Source of the DNA: Nitrosopumilales archaeon
GTDB lineage: Archaea; Thermoproteota; Nitrososphaeria; Nitrososphaerales; Nitrosopumilaceae
NCBI GenBank assembly: GCA_016176745.1
Contig: JACOWO010000003.1
Coordinates: 1 to 23,133, forward strand
Reading direction: 5' to 3'
Length of the DNA: 23,133 nt
The notes beneath the pieces are model-generated. The model did not search any database. It was given only the letters and a program-made list of their open reading frames with translations, and was not told the DNA's origin. The translations under genes and the position numbers were made by a program. Within the stretch, counting starts at the first letter, position 1. The number at the start of each line of letters is the position of its first letter. Of the stretch, positions 7,643 to 14,680 are shown piece after piece.

Positions 7643-9395
7643 CAGTAACTGATTTTGCCAGATTTCTTGGATAATCAGGATCTGCATCCTTTTCTAGGGC
7701 ACAATAATATGCCAAAAGCTGGATTGGAACTATCTCAATTAATGGATACAAGGACTCATCAACCTTTGGAATCTCAATCCAGTGATCATAGATATCACTT
7801 TTCTTATCTGAAATACCAATTATTTTTGCACCTCTTGCTTTGATCTCATTTGCACTTGTTAGCGTATCATTGTATGTAGAATCATCGGGATTGAGTATTA
7901 CAACATAGACGTTTGAGTCCATCAGTGCAAGTGGGCCGTGTTTTAGCTCGCCACCAGGTATTCCCTCTGCATGAATGTAGGTAAGCTCCTTTAGTTTTAG
8001 TGCGGCCTCTGACGCAATTGGATAATTGATTCCCCTTCCCAAGATGTAAATGTCAGATACCTCTTTTAGCTCCCTTGCAATTTTTTTGATCTTGGAATGA
8101 TTTGATAAAATTTTAGAAATTGCCTTTGATGCTTTATCAAAATCTGGCTTGAGGCAGCCATTGCAGAGGCCATCGGCAATCTTGTACAATATTACAAGCT
8201 GTGATGTAAAGCTCTTTGTTGCAGCCACACCAATCTCTGGACCACAATTCATACCAATTACAAGTGAGGACTCTTGGACAAGTGAAGACGTCAATAAATT
8301 TACAATAGATAGAACTCTGGCATTCGATTTTTTTGCAATTCTTACAGCCTCAAGAACATCTGCACTTTCACCACTTTGTGAAATTGCAATCAATATAGAA
8401 TTTTGCTCTATAGACTCTGGATCATGAGGTAGCTCACTTGAGATTATTGGCTCTGTCTTTATCTTTGCATACTTTGACATGAGGTACTTTGCTACAAGTG
8501 CCGCGTTATAGCTTGTTCCACTACCTGTAATGTATACAGTTTTTGCATGTTTGATAAAATCAATAGTCTGTGTTATTGCATCTTGAGTGTTTTCTCCTGC
8601 CTTCAAAACAGTGTCTGGCTGCTCTGAGATCTCCTTTAATGTGTAATGAGCATAATCGCCCTTGTAGGCATCGGCAAATTCTTTTGAGACTTTTGTAATG
8701 TTATATTTGATCAGCTCTCCTTCAAAATTGTAAAGCTTTAGTCCTGATGGATCTATTAGTACAAAATTTCCGTTATCAAGATAAATTGCATCATCTGTTC
8801 TTTCTATAAATCCTAGAACGTCACTTGAGAGAAAGTAATCGTCTTCACCAACACCAACAATCAATGGCTCATGATATCTAGCTGCAGCCAAGGTGCCATT
8901 CTCAAACATGGCTACAAATGCATAATGTCCCTTTAGTCTAGAGGCAGTAGCCATTATTGATGATTTAATGTCTGATGTATTATCAAAATTTTTCTGCAGT
9001 AAATTTGCAATGACTTCGCTGTCTGTCTCACTTTGAAATGTATAACCTTCTTTTTGCAGCTCAGCCTTTAATTCACTAAAATTTTCAATAATTCCATTGT
9101 GAACTATGGCAATTTTACCTGAATTGCTTGGATGAGGGTGGGCATTTGCATCGGTTACCTTTCCATGAGTTGCCCACCTTGTGTGACCCACGCCAACATT
9201 TCCAGGAAGCTTGTCAAGCTGAAACCTATTGTTTACCTCAACTACCTTTCCAACTCCTTTTTTTACAAGAATCTGATTGTTTGACTTTGTTGCAATACCA
9301 ACACTGTCATAACCTCGGTACTCCATTCGTCTTAATCCCTTGACTAGAATTGGTGCGGCATCACCATTGCCATAGTAGCCTATTATTGAACACAT
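7635..9395 (-). CDS. glmS: Glutamine-fructose-6-phosphate aminotransferase (isomerising)
   Basis: Makes glucosamine-6-phosphate from fructose-6-phosphate and glutamine, the entry step to UDP-N-acetylglucosamine used in surface glycans and N-glycosylation. 586 aa. The N-terminal class II glutaminase domain starts MCSIIGYYG, so Cys2 becomes the catalytic N-terminal nucleophile after Met removal; GHTRWATHG and the H-N-G-I-I-E-N block follow. Two SIS domains carry SGTSYNA, SQSGESADV, GVAATKSFTSQL and HAEGIPGGELKHGPLAL. The tail is PRNLAKSVTVR, whereas most homologues end in ...SVTVE. The minus-strand ATATCATATAATT (9410-9422) is a probable promoter, so glmS can be transcribed apart from the S13-S4 genes upstream. 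Its end overlaps the convergent CobT-like gene by 8 bp. Confidence 0.97.
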   Translation of the reverse strand: MCSIIGYYGNGDAAPILVKGLRRMEYRGYDSVGIATKSNNQILVKKGVGKVVEVNNRFQLDKLPGNVGVGHTRWATHGKVTDANAHPHPSNSGKIAIVHNGIIENFSELKAELQKEGYTFQSETDSEVIANLLQKNFDNTSDIKSSIMATASRLKGHYAFVAMFENGTLAAARYHEPLIVGVGEDDYFLSSDVLGFIERTDDAIYLDNGNFVLIDPSGLKLYNFEGELIKYNITKVSKEFADAYKGDYAHYTLKEISEQPDTVLKAGENTQDAITQTIDFIKHAKTVYITGSGTSYNAALVAKYLMSKYAKIKTEPIISSELPHDPESIEQNSILIAISQSGESADVLEAVRIAKKSNARVLSIVNLLTSSLVQESSLVIGMNCGPEIGVAATKSFTSQLVILYKIADGLCNGCLKPDFDKASKAISKILSNHSKIKKIARELKEVSDIYILGRGINYPIASEAALKLKELTYIHAEGIPGGELKHGPLALMDSNVYVVILNPDDSTYNDTLTSANEIKARGAKIIGISDKKSDIYDHWIEIPKVDESLYPLIEIVPIQLLAYYCALEKDADPDYPRNLAKSVTVR

Positions 9396-9439
9396 CTCAG
9401 TATGAACCCAATTATATGATATTTACAGATAAGCTTAAC

Positions 9440-9982
9440 TTATGATTGTTCGGCTGAACCCTCAACATCTTGTTGTTCTTTAGTTTCAGACAAAAGTTCG
9501 TTAAATGATGAACCAGGCACAAGACGAATTTTTGATTCTTCTTCGATTTTTACTATGTATGAAGGCACATCAACAATTCTATCACCAATCATTATATGTC
9601 CATGAACAACTGCCTGCCGAGCTTGGAATGGAGTTTTAAAATTCAATTTCTTTCTGACAATTGTTTGCAATCTTCGTGACAACAAATCAGTAACCTGCAG
9701 GTTTAAGACATCATCAAGTGTCGACTCTCTTTTTACCAATCCAACCCTTGACAGAGCTTTTAGCAGAACGGGTTCTTCTTTTTCTCTAATTTCTTGTCTT
9801 AGGGCAAGCAAGGAACGAGCTTGATTTCTTACTCTTGATAGTTCTGTATGGGCCTTCCATAACTCTCGCTTTGTTCGAAGACCAAAGGTACCAAGTGTCT
9901 TTAGCTCTTCCATCTTTAGCTCATAATTAAGTGGACGTTTTGGCTTTCTCCATTTTTTTCTTGGATGCTTTGGATCTCCCAT
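9440..9982 (-). CDS. rpsD: 30S ribosomal protein S4
   Basis: Archaeal uS4, a primary 16S rRNA-binding protein. 180 aa. The N-terminus MGDPKHPRKKWRKPKRP and the following RTKRELWKAHTELSRVRNQAR helix are characteristic of the archaeal/eukaryotic form. The S4 RNA-binding domain is RRLQTIVRKKLNFKTPFQARQ with VVHGHIMIGDRIVDVPSYIV (about residues 102-142). The C-terminus is acidic and Gln-rich. ATG start at 9982, 8 bp after the S13 stop. In many archaea S11, rpoD, L18e, L13 and S9 follow; here glmS follows instead, so the classical cluster is split. Confidence 0.97.
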   Translation of the reverse strand: MGDPKHPRKKWRKPKRPLNYELKMEELKTLGTFGLRTKRELWKAHTELSRVRNQARSLLALRQEIREKEEPVLLKALSRVGLVKRESTLDDVLNLQVTDLLSRRLQTIVRKKLNFKTPFQARQAVVHGHIMIGDRIVDVPSYIVKIEEESKIRLVPGSSFNELLSETKEQQDVEGSAEQS

Positions 9983-9990
9983 CTAATCAC

Positions 9991-10671
9991 CTATTTTTTT
10001 CCTGCATCCTTTTTAGGAATCTCTTTTTTTGCAGCGCCAGCATCCTTCTTATCAGCTGGTGCGACAGTCTTCTTATCAGTTGGAGCGCCTTTCTTATCAG
10101 TCGATACACCTTTCTTATCCGTTGCAGCAGCTGGTGCTGTTCCTGCAGCTGATGCAGCGCCTTCTGCTGGTACTGTACCTTCAGCTGTTACACCTGGGAC
10201 TACAGCTCCGGCTGGCAAAACCTTTCCTCCCTTCTGGACTCCTACTGCACCACCCTTTCGTCCTGTGGTACGAGTTCTTTGTCCTCTGACCTTTAATCCA
10301 AAGGTATGGCGAAATCCACGCCAGCTATTAGCTGTCTTTTCTCTTTCAATATCAGTTCTAACCGAAAATTCGATATCAGATGTAATCAGATGCATATCCT
10401 TTCCTGTTGGAAGATCCTTTCGTCTATTCAAAAACCAAGAAGGAAATTTTGCAGACTCTGGATTTTTAATTATATTTTCAATTGATTTTACCTGATCATC
10501 AGAGAGAAAGCCTATGTTGCCGTGAGGATCAATTTTTAGAGAATCAAGTAGTGCGCTTGCAAAGGAATATCCTATTCCTCTTATCTGCGTAAGTCCAATT
10601 AGCATATTTCTGTCTCCATGAATGTCGTTTCCGACAATTCTTACAATATGCCTGTATTCTTGTGTGCTCAA
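9991..10671 (-). CDS. rpsM: 30S ribosomal protein S13 with long repetitive C-terminal extension
   Basis: uS13 of the ribosome head. Residues 1 to about 155 hold the usual domain: [27 protein letters not shown] (helix-hairpin-helix-like), [40 protein letters not shown]. Beyond that a tail of some 70 residues is built from Ala/Pro-rich sequence and then DKK-containing repeats ending in PKKDAGKK; typical archaeal S13 is about 150-170 aa. I chose TTG at 10671 (226 aa) rather than the ATG at 10707: TTTTTATC on the minus strand (10696-10703) lies 25-32 bp upstream of the TTG, fitting a leaderless start, and the protein then begins [11 protein letters not shown]. It is the first gene of the S13-S4 pair and is divergent from the AAA ATPase gene. 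Confidence 0.95.
   Translation of the reverse strand: MSTQEYRHIVRIVGNDIHGDRNMLIGLTQIRGIGYSFASALLDSLKIDPHGNIGFLSDDQVKSIENIIKNPESAKFPSWFLNRRKDLPTGKDMHLITSDIEFSVRTDIEREKTANSWRGFRHTFGLKVRGQRTRTTGRKGGAVGVQKGGKVLPAGAVVPGVTAEGTVPAEGAASAAGTAPAAATDKKGVSTDKKGAPTDKKTVAPADKKDAGAAKKEIPKKDAGKK
10045..10120 (-). repeat. 21-24 bp minisatellite-like repeat encoding the DKK tail of S13
   Basis: The block (c/t)ttcttatc(a/c)g recurs at 10045, 10069, 10090 and 10111 (plus-strand positions), a spacing of 24, 21 and 21 bp. It encodes four (T/A)DKK units seven or eight residues apart in the S13 tail. Confidence 0.85.
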
Positions 10672-10695
10672 GTATGCAAAAATCAAAGCACCCCC

Positions 10696-10703
10696 GATAA
10701 AAA
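10696..10703 (-). promoter_or_regulatory. TATA box of the S13-S4 operon
   Basis: gataaaaa on the plus strand, i.e. TTTTTATC on the coding strand, 25-32 bp before the TTG at 10671. It argues for a leaderless TTG start and against the upstream ATG at 10707, which would lie outside the transcript. Confidence 0.65.
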
Positions 10704-10756
10704 CCATGCTAAGAAAAATTCAAAAATTCTCCTCTCTGCTTTTTGCGCAAGGTACT

Positions 10757-10764
10757 ATTATAAA
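10757..10764 (+). promoter_or_regulatory. TATA box of the AAA ATPase-VWA operon
   Basis: ttataaat lies 26-33 bp before the TTG at 10790 and supports that codon as a leaderless start. A T-rich/purine stretch precedes it. It is back to back with the S13 promoter in a 118-bp divergent gap. Confidence 0.65.
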
Positions 10765-10789
10765 TTCAAACAAATCATAATTTATCAAA

Positions 10790-12412
10790 TTGCAACAAAG
10801 TTTCTCACAACTAGTTGAGCAAAGCTACAACTCTTCTCCAAAGTATACTGAAATAATGTCAGGAGTTCCTGAGGACTATAATGACATAAAGACACTTGGT
10901 GATTTGCTTTCAATAAACTACAAGCTTGTTGCTGTAAAAGAGCAGCTCAGACAAAATCTCATATCGCTAATGGAAAAGAAGCAAACAAGATATCCTGAGA
11001 TCATTGGATATGATAACGACGTAATACCTGCATTAGATAGAGCAATACTCTCAGGGCATGATGTATTTCTCATTGGACAAATAGGGCAGGCAAAAACAAA
11101 GATTGTTGAGACAATAGCACAAACTCTACTCTCCCCAATTCCAATCATAAAAAATAGCATTACAAATGACTGTCCAATGGACATGCCACAAAAAGAACTT
11201 GTGTCTATTTTAGAAGACAAAGATGAAAATCACAGCCTAAAATTTTACGTTAGTCCGGAAAGCATTGAAAAAATTTCCGATAACAAACTTGACACAAAGA
11301 TAGAATGGATTGAAGGTAAAAGACGATTCAAGTACGTTCTTGCAACGCCAGATATTTCAGTAAAGGACTTGGTTGGATACATTGATGCAGTAAAAGTTGC
11401 AAAAAAAGGAGTAGAGATGTACAAAATAGAATCATACTCGCCAGGCCAGCTAATGCAGGCAAAGCACGGAATCTTTTGCATTGATGAGCTTCCAGTGCTT
11501 GATCCAAGAAAGCAGGTAGCATTGTTATCTGTACTGCAAGAGGGTCGATTTACAACAGGATCTTACCCTGTAATTTTTGAGCCAAGGACAACATTTTTTG
11601 CAACTGCAAACCCAATTGACTATACACACTCTGGCAAAGTCATCGAACCACTCTATGACAGACTAAAAAGCCACATCCACACACACTATCCAAAAACAAT
11701 CACAGATGAGATGCTAATTATTTTGCAAGAGGCAGAAATCTCAAAGTCATTTGTACTTGTTTCTGTTCTTGAAGCTTTGGCAACTACAATACAAAAAACT
11801 AGAAACACTTCACAAGTAAATCAGGAAAGAGGCGTCAGCGTAAGACTTGGAATTCACGGACTTGAGCTACTAGTTGGCGAAGCACAAAGGACAAGGGCGC
11901 TTTCTCACAAACTAATCCCAACACCAAGACTATCTGACATGTACTGCCTAAATCAAGTCGCAAAATTTGAGCTTGCAGAAATAGATGACACTATAGAAAA
12001 TCGTGAAAAAGTATTTTCTAAACTAATTAATGATTCTATTAAAGAAATATGTCTAAAGTTTCTTGAAAAACTTGACTCTGCACTACTTGAATCAATTAAG
12101 CAAGAATTTGGGCAAAGCACATTTGAAATATCACAAAAAATGATCTGGTTAAACGGTAAGGTTTCATATAACTCACAACTTGAAAATTTCAAAAATCTCA
12201 AGAAACTTGTTGAGGTAAATCTAGAACATATGCGACAAAAACAAGGCGAGTTTGAAAAAGTTGCCAAGCCACATAACATAAGCATAGAATCACTTGGTAT
12301 ACAGGATGAAAATGAGCTTCGATGCGCATTAACTGAAATCATTCTTGAAGGGTTGTGCTGGACAACGCCAAAGATCTTGGATAAAAAAGAAGCTGGATAT
12401 GTCGCTGCATAA
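10790..12412 (+). CDS. MoxR/ChlI-type AAA+ ATPase
   Basis: 540-aa AAA+ ATPase of the magnesium-chelatase ChlI/MoxR group. Domains: an N-terminal helical lead (1-70), then the AAA core with Walker A GQIGQAKT (96-103; A instead of the usual G before K102), Walker B GIFCIDELP (D232-E233), sensor-1 ATANPID (N274) and EPLYDRLKSH with the probable arginine finger R291. The C-terminal ~200 residues are helical and charged. The long insert between Walker A and B (about 120-225) is the chelatase-type hairpin region. It overlaps the VWA gene by 14 bp; such ATPase-VWA pairs act as chaperones or as chelatase subunits inserting metal into tetrapyrroles or proteins. The target is unknown. Start TTG 10790 chosen from the TATA position; an ATG at 10856 is the alternative. 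Confidence 0.87.
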   Translation: MQQSFSQLVEQSYNSSPKYTEIMSGVPEDYNDIKTLGDLLSINYKLVAVKEQLRQNLISLMEKKQTRYPEIIGYDNDVIPALDRAILSGHDVFLIGQIGQAKTKIVETIAQTLLSPIPIIKNSITNDCPMDMPQKELVSILEDKDENHSLKFYVSPESIEKISDNKLDTKIEWIEGKRRFKYVLATPDISVKDLVGYIDAVKVAKKGVEMYKIESYSPGQLMQAKHGIFCIDELPVLDPRKQVALLSVLQEGRFTTGSYPVIFEPRTTFFATANPIDYTHSGKVIEPLYDRLKSHIHTHYPKTITDEMLIILQEAEISKSFVLVSVLEALATTIQKTRNTSQVNQERGVSVRLGIHGLELLVGEAQRTRALSHKLIPTPRLSDMYCLNQVAKFELAEIDDTIENREKVFSKLINDSIKEICLKFLEKLDSALLESIKQEFGQSTFEISQKMIWLNGKVSYNSQLENFKNLKKLVEVNLEHMRQKQGEFEKVAKPHNISIESLGIQDENELRCALTEIILEGLCWTTPKILDKKEAGYVAA

Positions 12413-13742
12413 TGCAAAAAACTTTGTATATTTTGCTGTAGACCAACAACAAGGCAAGACAAAAGACGCAAATTCTATCTCAGAGCAAAAACTACAGCAA
12501 ATTTTAGAAACGTTGTACAGGCAGACAATCAGGGAAAAGACGCCTGAGCTTGAAGATCTTGAGCAGATAATACAAAATTCACTAAAATCATCTTCTGATG
12601 AAAATCTAGAAGGCCAAGACACTGATGATCCATCACAAGATGAGTCATTTTCAATTACAAAATACTTGATGACAAAGGGATATCTCCGTGATGAAAAAAA
12701 CTGGCTAACAAACAAGGGATTTTTTGAGATAGGAAACAAAATACTTCATGACGTAATGAAGAAGCTCAGCTCAGACGAATTTGGATCGCACAACACAAAC
12801 TCTTTTGGTGATGGAAACGTTACAATAGATACAACAAAAAAATTTGAACCAGGTGATGACATTAGGTTTCTTAGTGTTCCTCATACAATTTTGAATTCAG
12901 TCCAGCGAATTTCAAAGACTGAGAAGGTTTCATTTCCTATTTCAATAGATACTGACGATCTTGAAAAATTTGAGACAATTGAGGACGTACGGGTTGCAGT
13001 AGTGTATTGCATAGATCTTAGTTCAACAATGAAGTCAATTCTTGGTAAAGGTGGAAAAAGCAGAATCGAGGCTGCAAAAAAGGCATTATGGAGTCTTTAT
13101 GCTCTAAACAAAAAGTATTTTCCAAATGACTCTATCTATGTCATCGGATTTGCATCTATGGCATCGCAAATAAATCCATTTGACATACCGTTTCTTAAAA
13201 CATATGACGCAAACGATAACTTTTTGCACTACACAAACTATCAGGCAGCATTTATGCTTGCAAGAAAAATTCTTCAAAAAAATACTGCCCAAAACAAAAG
13301 AATAGTTATGATAACAGATGGCCAACCCAGCGCCTGCTTTATTGAAAATGATTCTCAAAAAAATGAAATAATTTCAGAAAAGCCATACTCTAACTTTTAC
13401 TCGCCAGAGGAAACATTAATCTCCAAAGTAAAAAAGGAACGTAACATGAAACTTGATATTGACAAGGGACGGTTAGTCTACCTTTGCTACAGATACAAAA
13501 AGGTTGATCCAAAAATTAACGAAAGAACCGCATTTGAGGCAAAGCGATGCAAGCGTGACGGAATAGAGATTGATACTATAGTTGTAAGTGATGAGGACGA
13601 ACTTTTAGACTATATCAGAGAGCTAGAACAAAAGCTTAAGGGGAAAACATATCACATAAACCATGAAAACATGGATAAAGTTCTAGTTCATGACTATCTT
13701 GCAAAAACAAGAAAGATTTTAAGCTCAAAGCAAAACATCTAA
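12399..13742 (+). CDS. VWA-domain protein (ChlD/CoxE-like partner of the AAA ATPase)
   Basis: 447 aa from the ATG at 12399 (MSLHNAKNF); the frame stays open upstream to a TTG at 12345, but those codons lie inside the ATPase gene. The N-terminal ~190 residues are helical and acidic with no recognised domain. The von Willebrand A domain (about 195-430) has the MIDAS pieces DLSST (206-210, a DxSxT variant of DxSxS), a Thr in HYTNYQ near 279, and ITDGQP (D307). Together with the overlapping MoxR/ChlI-type ATPase it resembles the I and D subunits of chelatases or MoxR-VWA chaperone pairs. The metal-bound VWA would present a substrate to the ATPase ring. No cobN/chlH-like large subunit is in this window. 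Confidence 0.87.
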   Translation: MSLHNAKNFVYFAVDQQQGKTKDANSISEQKLQQILETLYRQTIREKTPELEDLEQIIQNSLKSSSDENLEGQDTDDPSQDESFSITKYLMTKGYLRDEKNWLTNKGFFEIGNKILHDVMKKLSSDEFGSHNTNSFGDGNVTIDTTKKFEPGDDIRFLSVPHTILNSVQRISKTEKVSFPISIDTDDLEKFETIEDVRVAVVYCIDLSSTMKSILGKGGKSRIEAAKKALWSLYALNKKYFPNDSIYVIGFASMASQINPFDIPFLKTYDANDNFLHYTNYQAAFMLARKILQKNTAQNKRIVMITDGQPSACFIENDSQKNEIISEKPYSNFYSPEETLISKVKKERNMKLDIDKGRLVYLCYRYKKVDPKINERTAFEAKRCKRDGIEIDTIVVSDEDELLDYIRELEQKLKGKTYHINHENMDKVLVHDYLAKTRKILSSKQNI

Positions 13743-13748
13743 AATCGC

Positions 13749-14060
13749 TTGGAAGACAAACCAGATAATTCCAAAATAATAGAATATCTTTTTGATCCAG
13801 AAATATCGGAGATTTTAGCAGAACTTGAAAGTGGTAGTAAGGAATCCTCATACCTTGCTAGCAAATCAAAAATTTCTGAAGATGTACTAAAAAACAAACT
13901 TTCGTATCTTCTAAAATATGGTTTTGTAAGGCAAACAAATGAGGATGGGAAGATTGTTTATACTGCTGATGCGGAAAAACTTGGAAAAGTCATGGAAAAC
14001 AACAGTAATTTTGATACAGCAATTGATGGCCTAACAACTATGGATAGCTATCTTAACTAG
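13749..14060 (+). CDS. Small winged-helix (ArsR-like) DNA-binding protein
   Basis: 103 aa, TTG start 6 bp after the VWA stop, so probably the third gene of that operon. Residues ~10-75 fit a winged helix-turn-helix: helix IIEYLFDPEISEILAEL, then SSYLASKSKISEDVLKNKLSYLLKYGFV as HTH and linker, with the wing RQTNEDGKIVYTADAEKL. The C-terminal 25 residues are short and polar. No cysteine or histidine cluster suggesting metal sensing is present. It could autoregulate the operon or act elsewhere; its target is unknown. The 3' end overlaps the convergent membrane-protein gene by 8 bp. Confidence 0.72.
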   Translation: MEDKPDNSKIIEYLFDPEISEILAELESGSKESSYLASKSKISEDVLKNKLSYLLKYGFVRQTNEDGKIVYTADAEKLGKVMENNSNFDTAIDGLTTMDSYLN

Positions 14061-14541
14061 CCTTTTTGCGTCTGGTTCGTATCGCGTAAATGCCTACGCC
14101 TACAATGCCAATTAAACCTAAAATTAAAACGTAAAAGCCAGTGATTCCAAAAGAAAGTTTTCCAGGATCAGGCATTGGTCCAATTACTGCAATTATCTGT
14201 GTTTGGTCTTGACCTGTATTTTCAACTAGCAGCTTGTAGGTGCCACCTGTTGTAACATCAAATCTTTTCTCAAATGACTCTCTATCAACTGTAGTTGAAA
14301 CAAGCTCTGCACCAAGTGGATCAAAAACCTTGACATGAATAGCTCCTTCTTTAAAGTTCTGCACTTGGACTACAAACACACCAAGGTTTGTTGTAGTCAC
14401 ATCAATATCTGAGTAAATCTCAAGTGAGTTGCCAGCCATTACCATCTCATCTTTTTGTGAAAGACCTTCTGTGATAACTTGAGAGCCATAAAACGAAAGA
14501 ACAATTCCTGCCGCTATTAACCCACCAATTATTGCCATCAT
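14053..14541 (-). CDS. Small membrane-anchored protein with two TM helices and an external beta domain
   Basis: 162 aa. TM1 is at the N-terminus (IIGGLIAAGIVLSFYGSQVI, residues 4-23). An extracytoplasmic domain of about 100 residues, rich in beta-strand pattern and without cysteine, follows (30-125). TM2 is FGITGFYVLILGLIGIVGVGIYA, ending in the basic RTRRKKAS tail. The layout resembles GOLD/emp24-like membrane proteins seen in ammonia-oxidising archaea, but I cannot confirm the fold from sequence alone. Start ATG 14541 or 14538 (two adjacent ATGs). Its TATA is unclear: gataaaa at 14554-14560 lies only about 15 bp upstream. Convergent with the winged-helix gene and divergent from the multicopper oxidase. 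Function unknown. Confidence 0.7.
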   Translation of the reverse strand: MMAIIGGLIAAGIVLSFYGSQVITEGLSQKDEMVMAGNSLEIYSDIDVTTTNLGVFVVQVQNFKEGAIHVKVFDPLGAELVSTTVDRESFEKRFDVTTGGTYKLLVENTGQDQTQIIAVIGPMPDPGKLSFGITGFYVLILGLIGIVGVGIYAIRTRRKKAS

Positions 14542-14608
14542 GACATGCTGTTAGATAAAATGGTATTGAATCTTTGACTTCTTTACAGACTTTAGTATGA
14601 TTAATAAA

Positions 14609-14624
14609 ATTAGTCAATACTAAT
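14609..14624. repeat. 16-bp inverted repeat in the divergent gap
   Basis: attagt-caat-actaat is a perfect 6-bp-arm palindrome between the membrane protein and the multicopper oxidase, just upstream of the DtxR-like box. It may be a second operator or a chance AT-rich palindrome. Confidence 0.5.
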
Positions 14625-14627
14625 AAA

Positions 14628-14645
14628 TTTAGACTAGGCTAAATA
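14628..14645. promoter_or_regulatory. Candidate DtxR/IdeR-type operator of the multicopper oxidase-ZIP operon
   Basis: tttagactaggctaaa has inverted TTTAG/CTAAA arms (6-bp arms if the flanking A/T is counted). Its TTAGACTAGGCTAA core (14629-14642) matches 12 of 14 bases of the first part of the bacterial DtxR/IdeR consensus TTAGGTTAGGCTAACCTAA. It abuts the probable TATA box at 14646-14653, the position where an archaeal repressor would block TFB/TBP. Confidence 0.45.
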
Positions 14646-14653
14646 TTATATAG
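14646..14653 (+). promoter_or_regulatory. TATA box of the multicopper oxidase-ZIP operon
   Basis: ttatatag, 28-35 bp before the ATG at 14681, implying a leaderless or nearly leaderless mRNA. Confidence 0.65.
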
Positions 14654-14680
14654 CCTCTCATAGCTCTAAGATACAAAGTT

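Noticed and set aside
10045..10120. Possible CRISPR-like short repeat array
   Set aside because: The 21-24 bp repeats are in frame within rpsM, have no unique spacers, and encode the DKK tail.
9965..10495. Plus-strand 176-aa open frame rich in Ala/Pro/Ser
   Set aside because: Antisense shadow of the repetitive S13 tail; the repeat keeps several frames open.
12345..12398. Upstream 18-codon extension of the VWA protein
   Set aside because: It lies wholly within the ATPase gene and has no conserved look; the ATG at 12399 gives a normal 14-bp coupling overlap.
11953..12739. Long minus-strand open frames (172 and 136 aa) opposite the ATPase/VWA genes
   Set aside because: Codon bias of the AT-rich plus-strand genes keeps the antisense open; compositions are Ser/Cys/Phe-rich and unlike real proteins here.
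14542..14680. Small RNA gene in the 139-bp divergent gap
   Set aside because: Only AT-rich palindromes and a TATA box are visible; no stable stem-loop or RNA motif.
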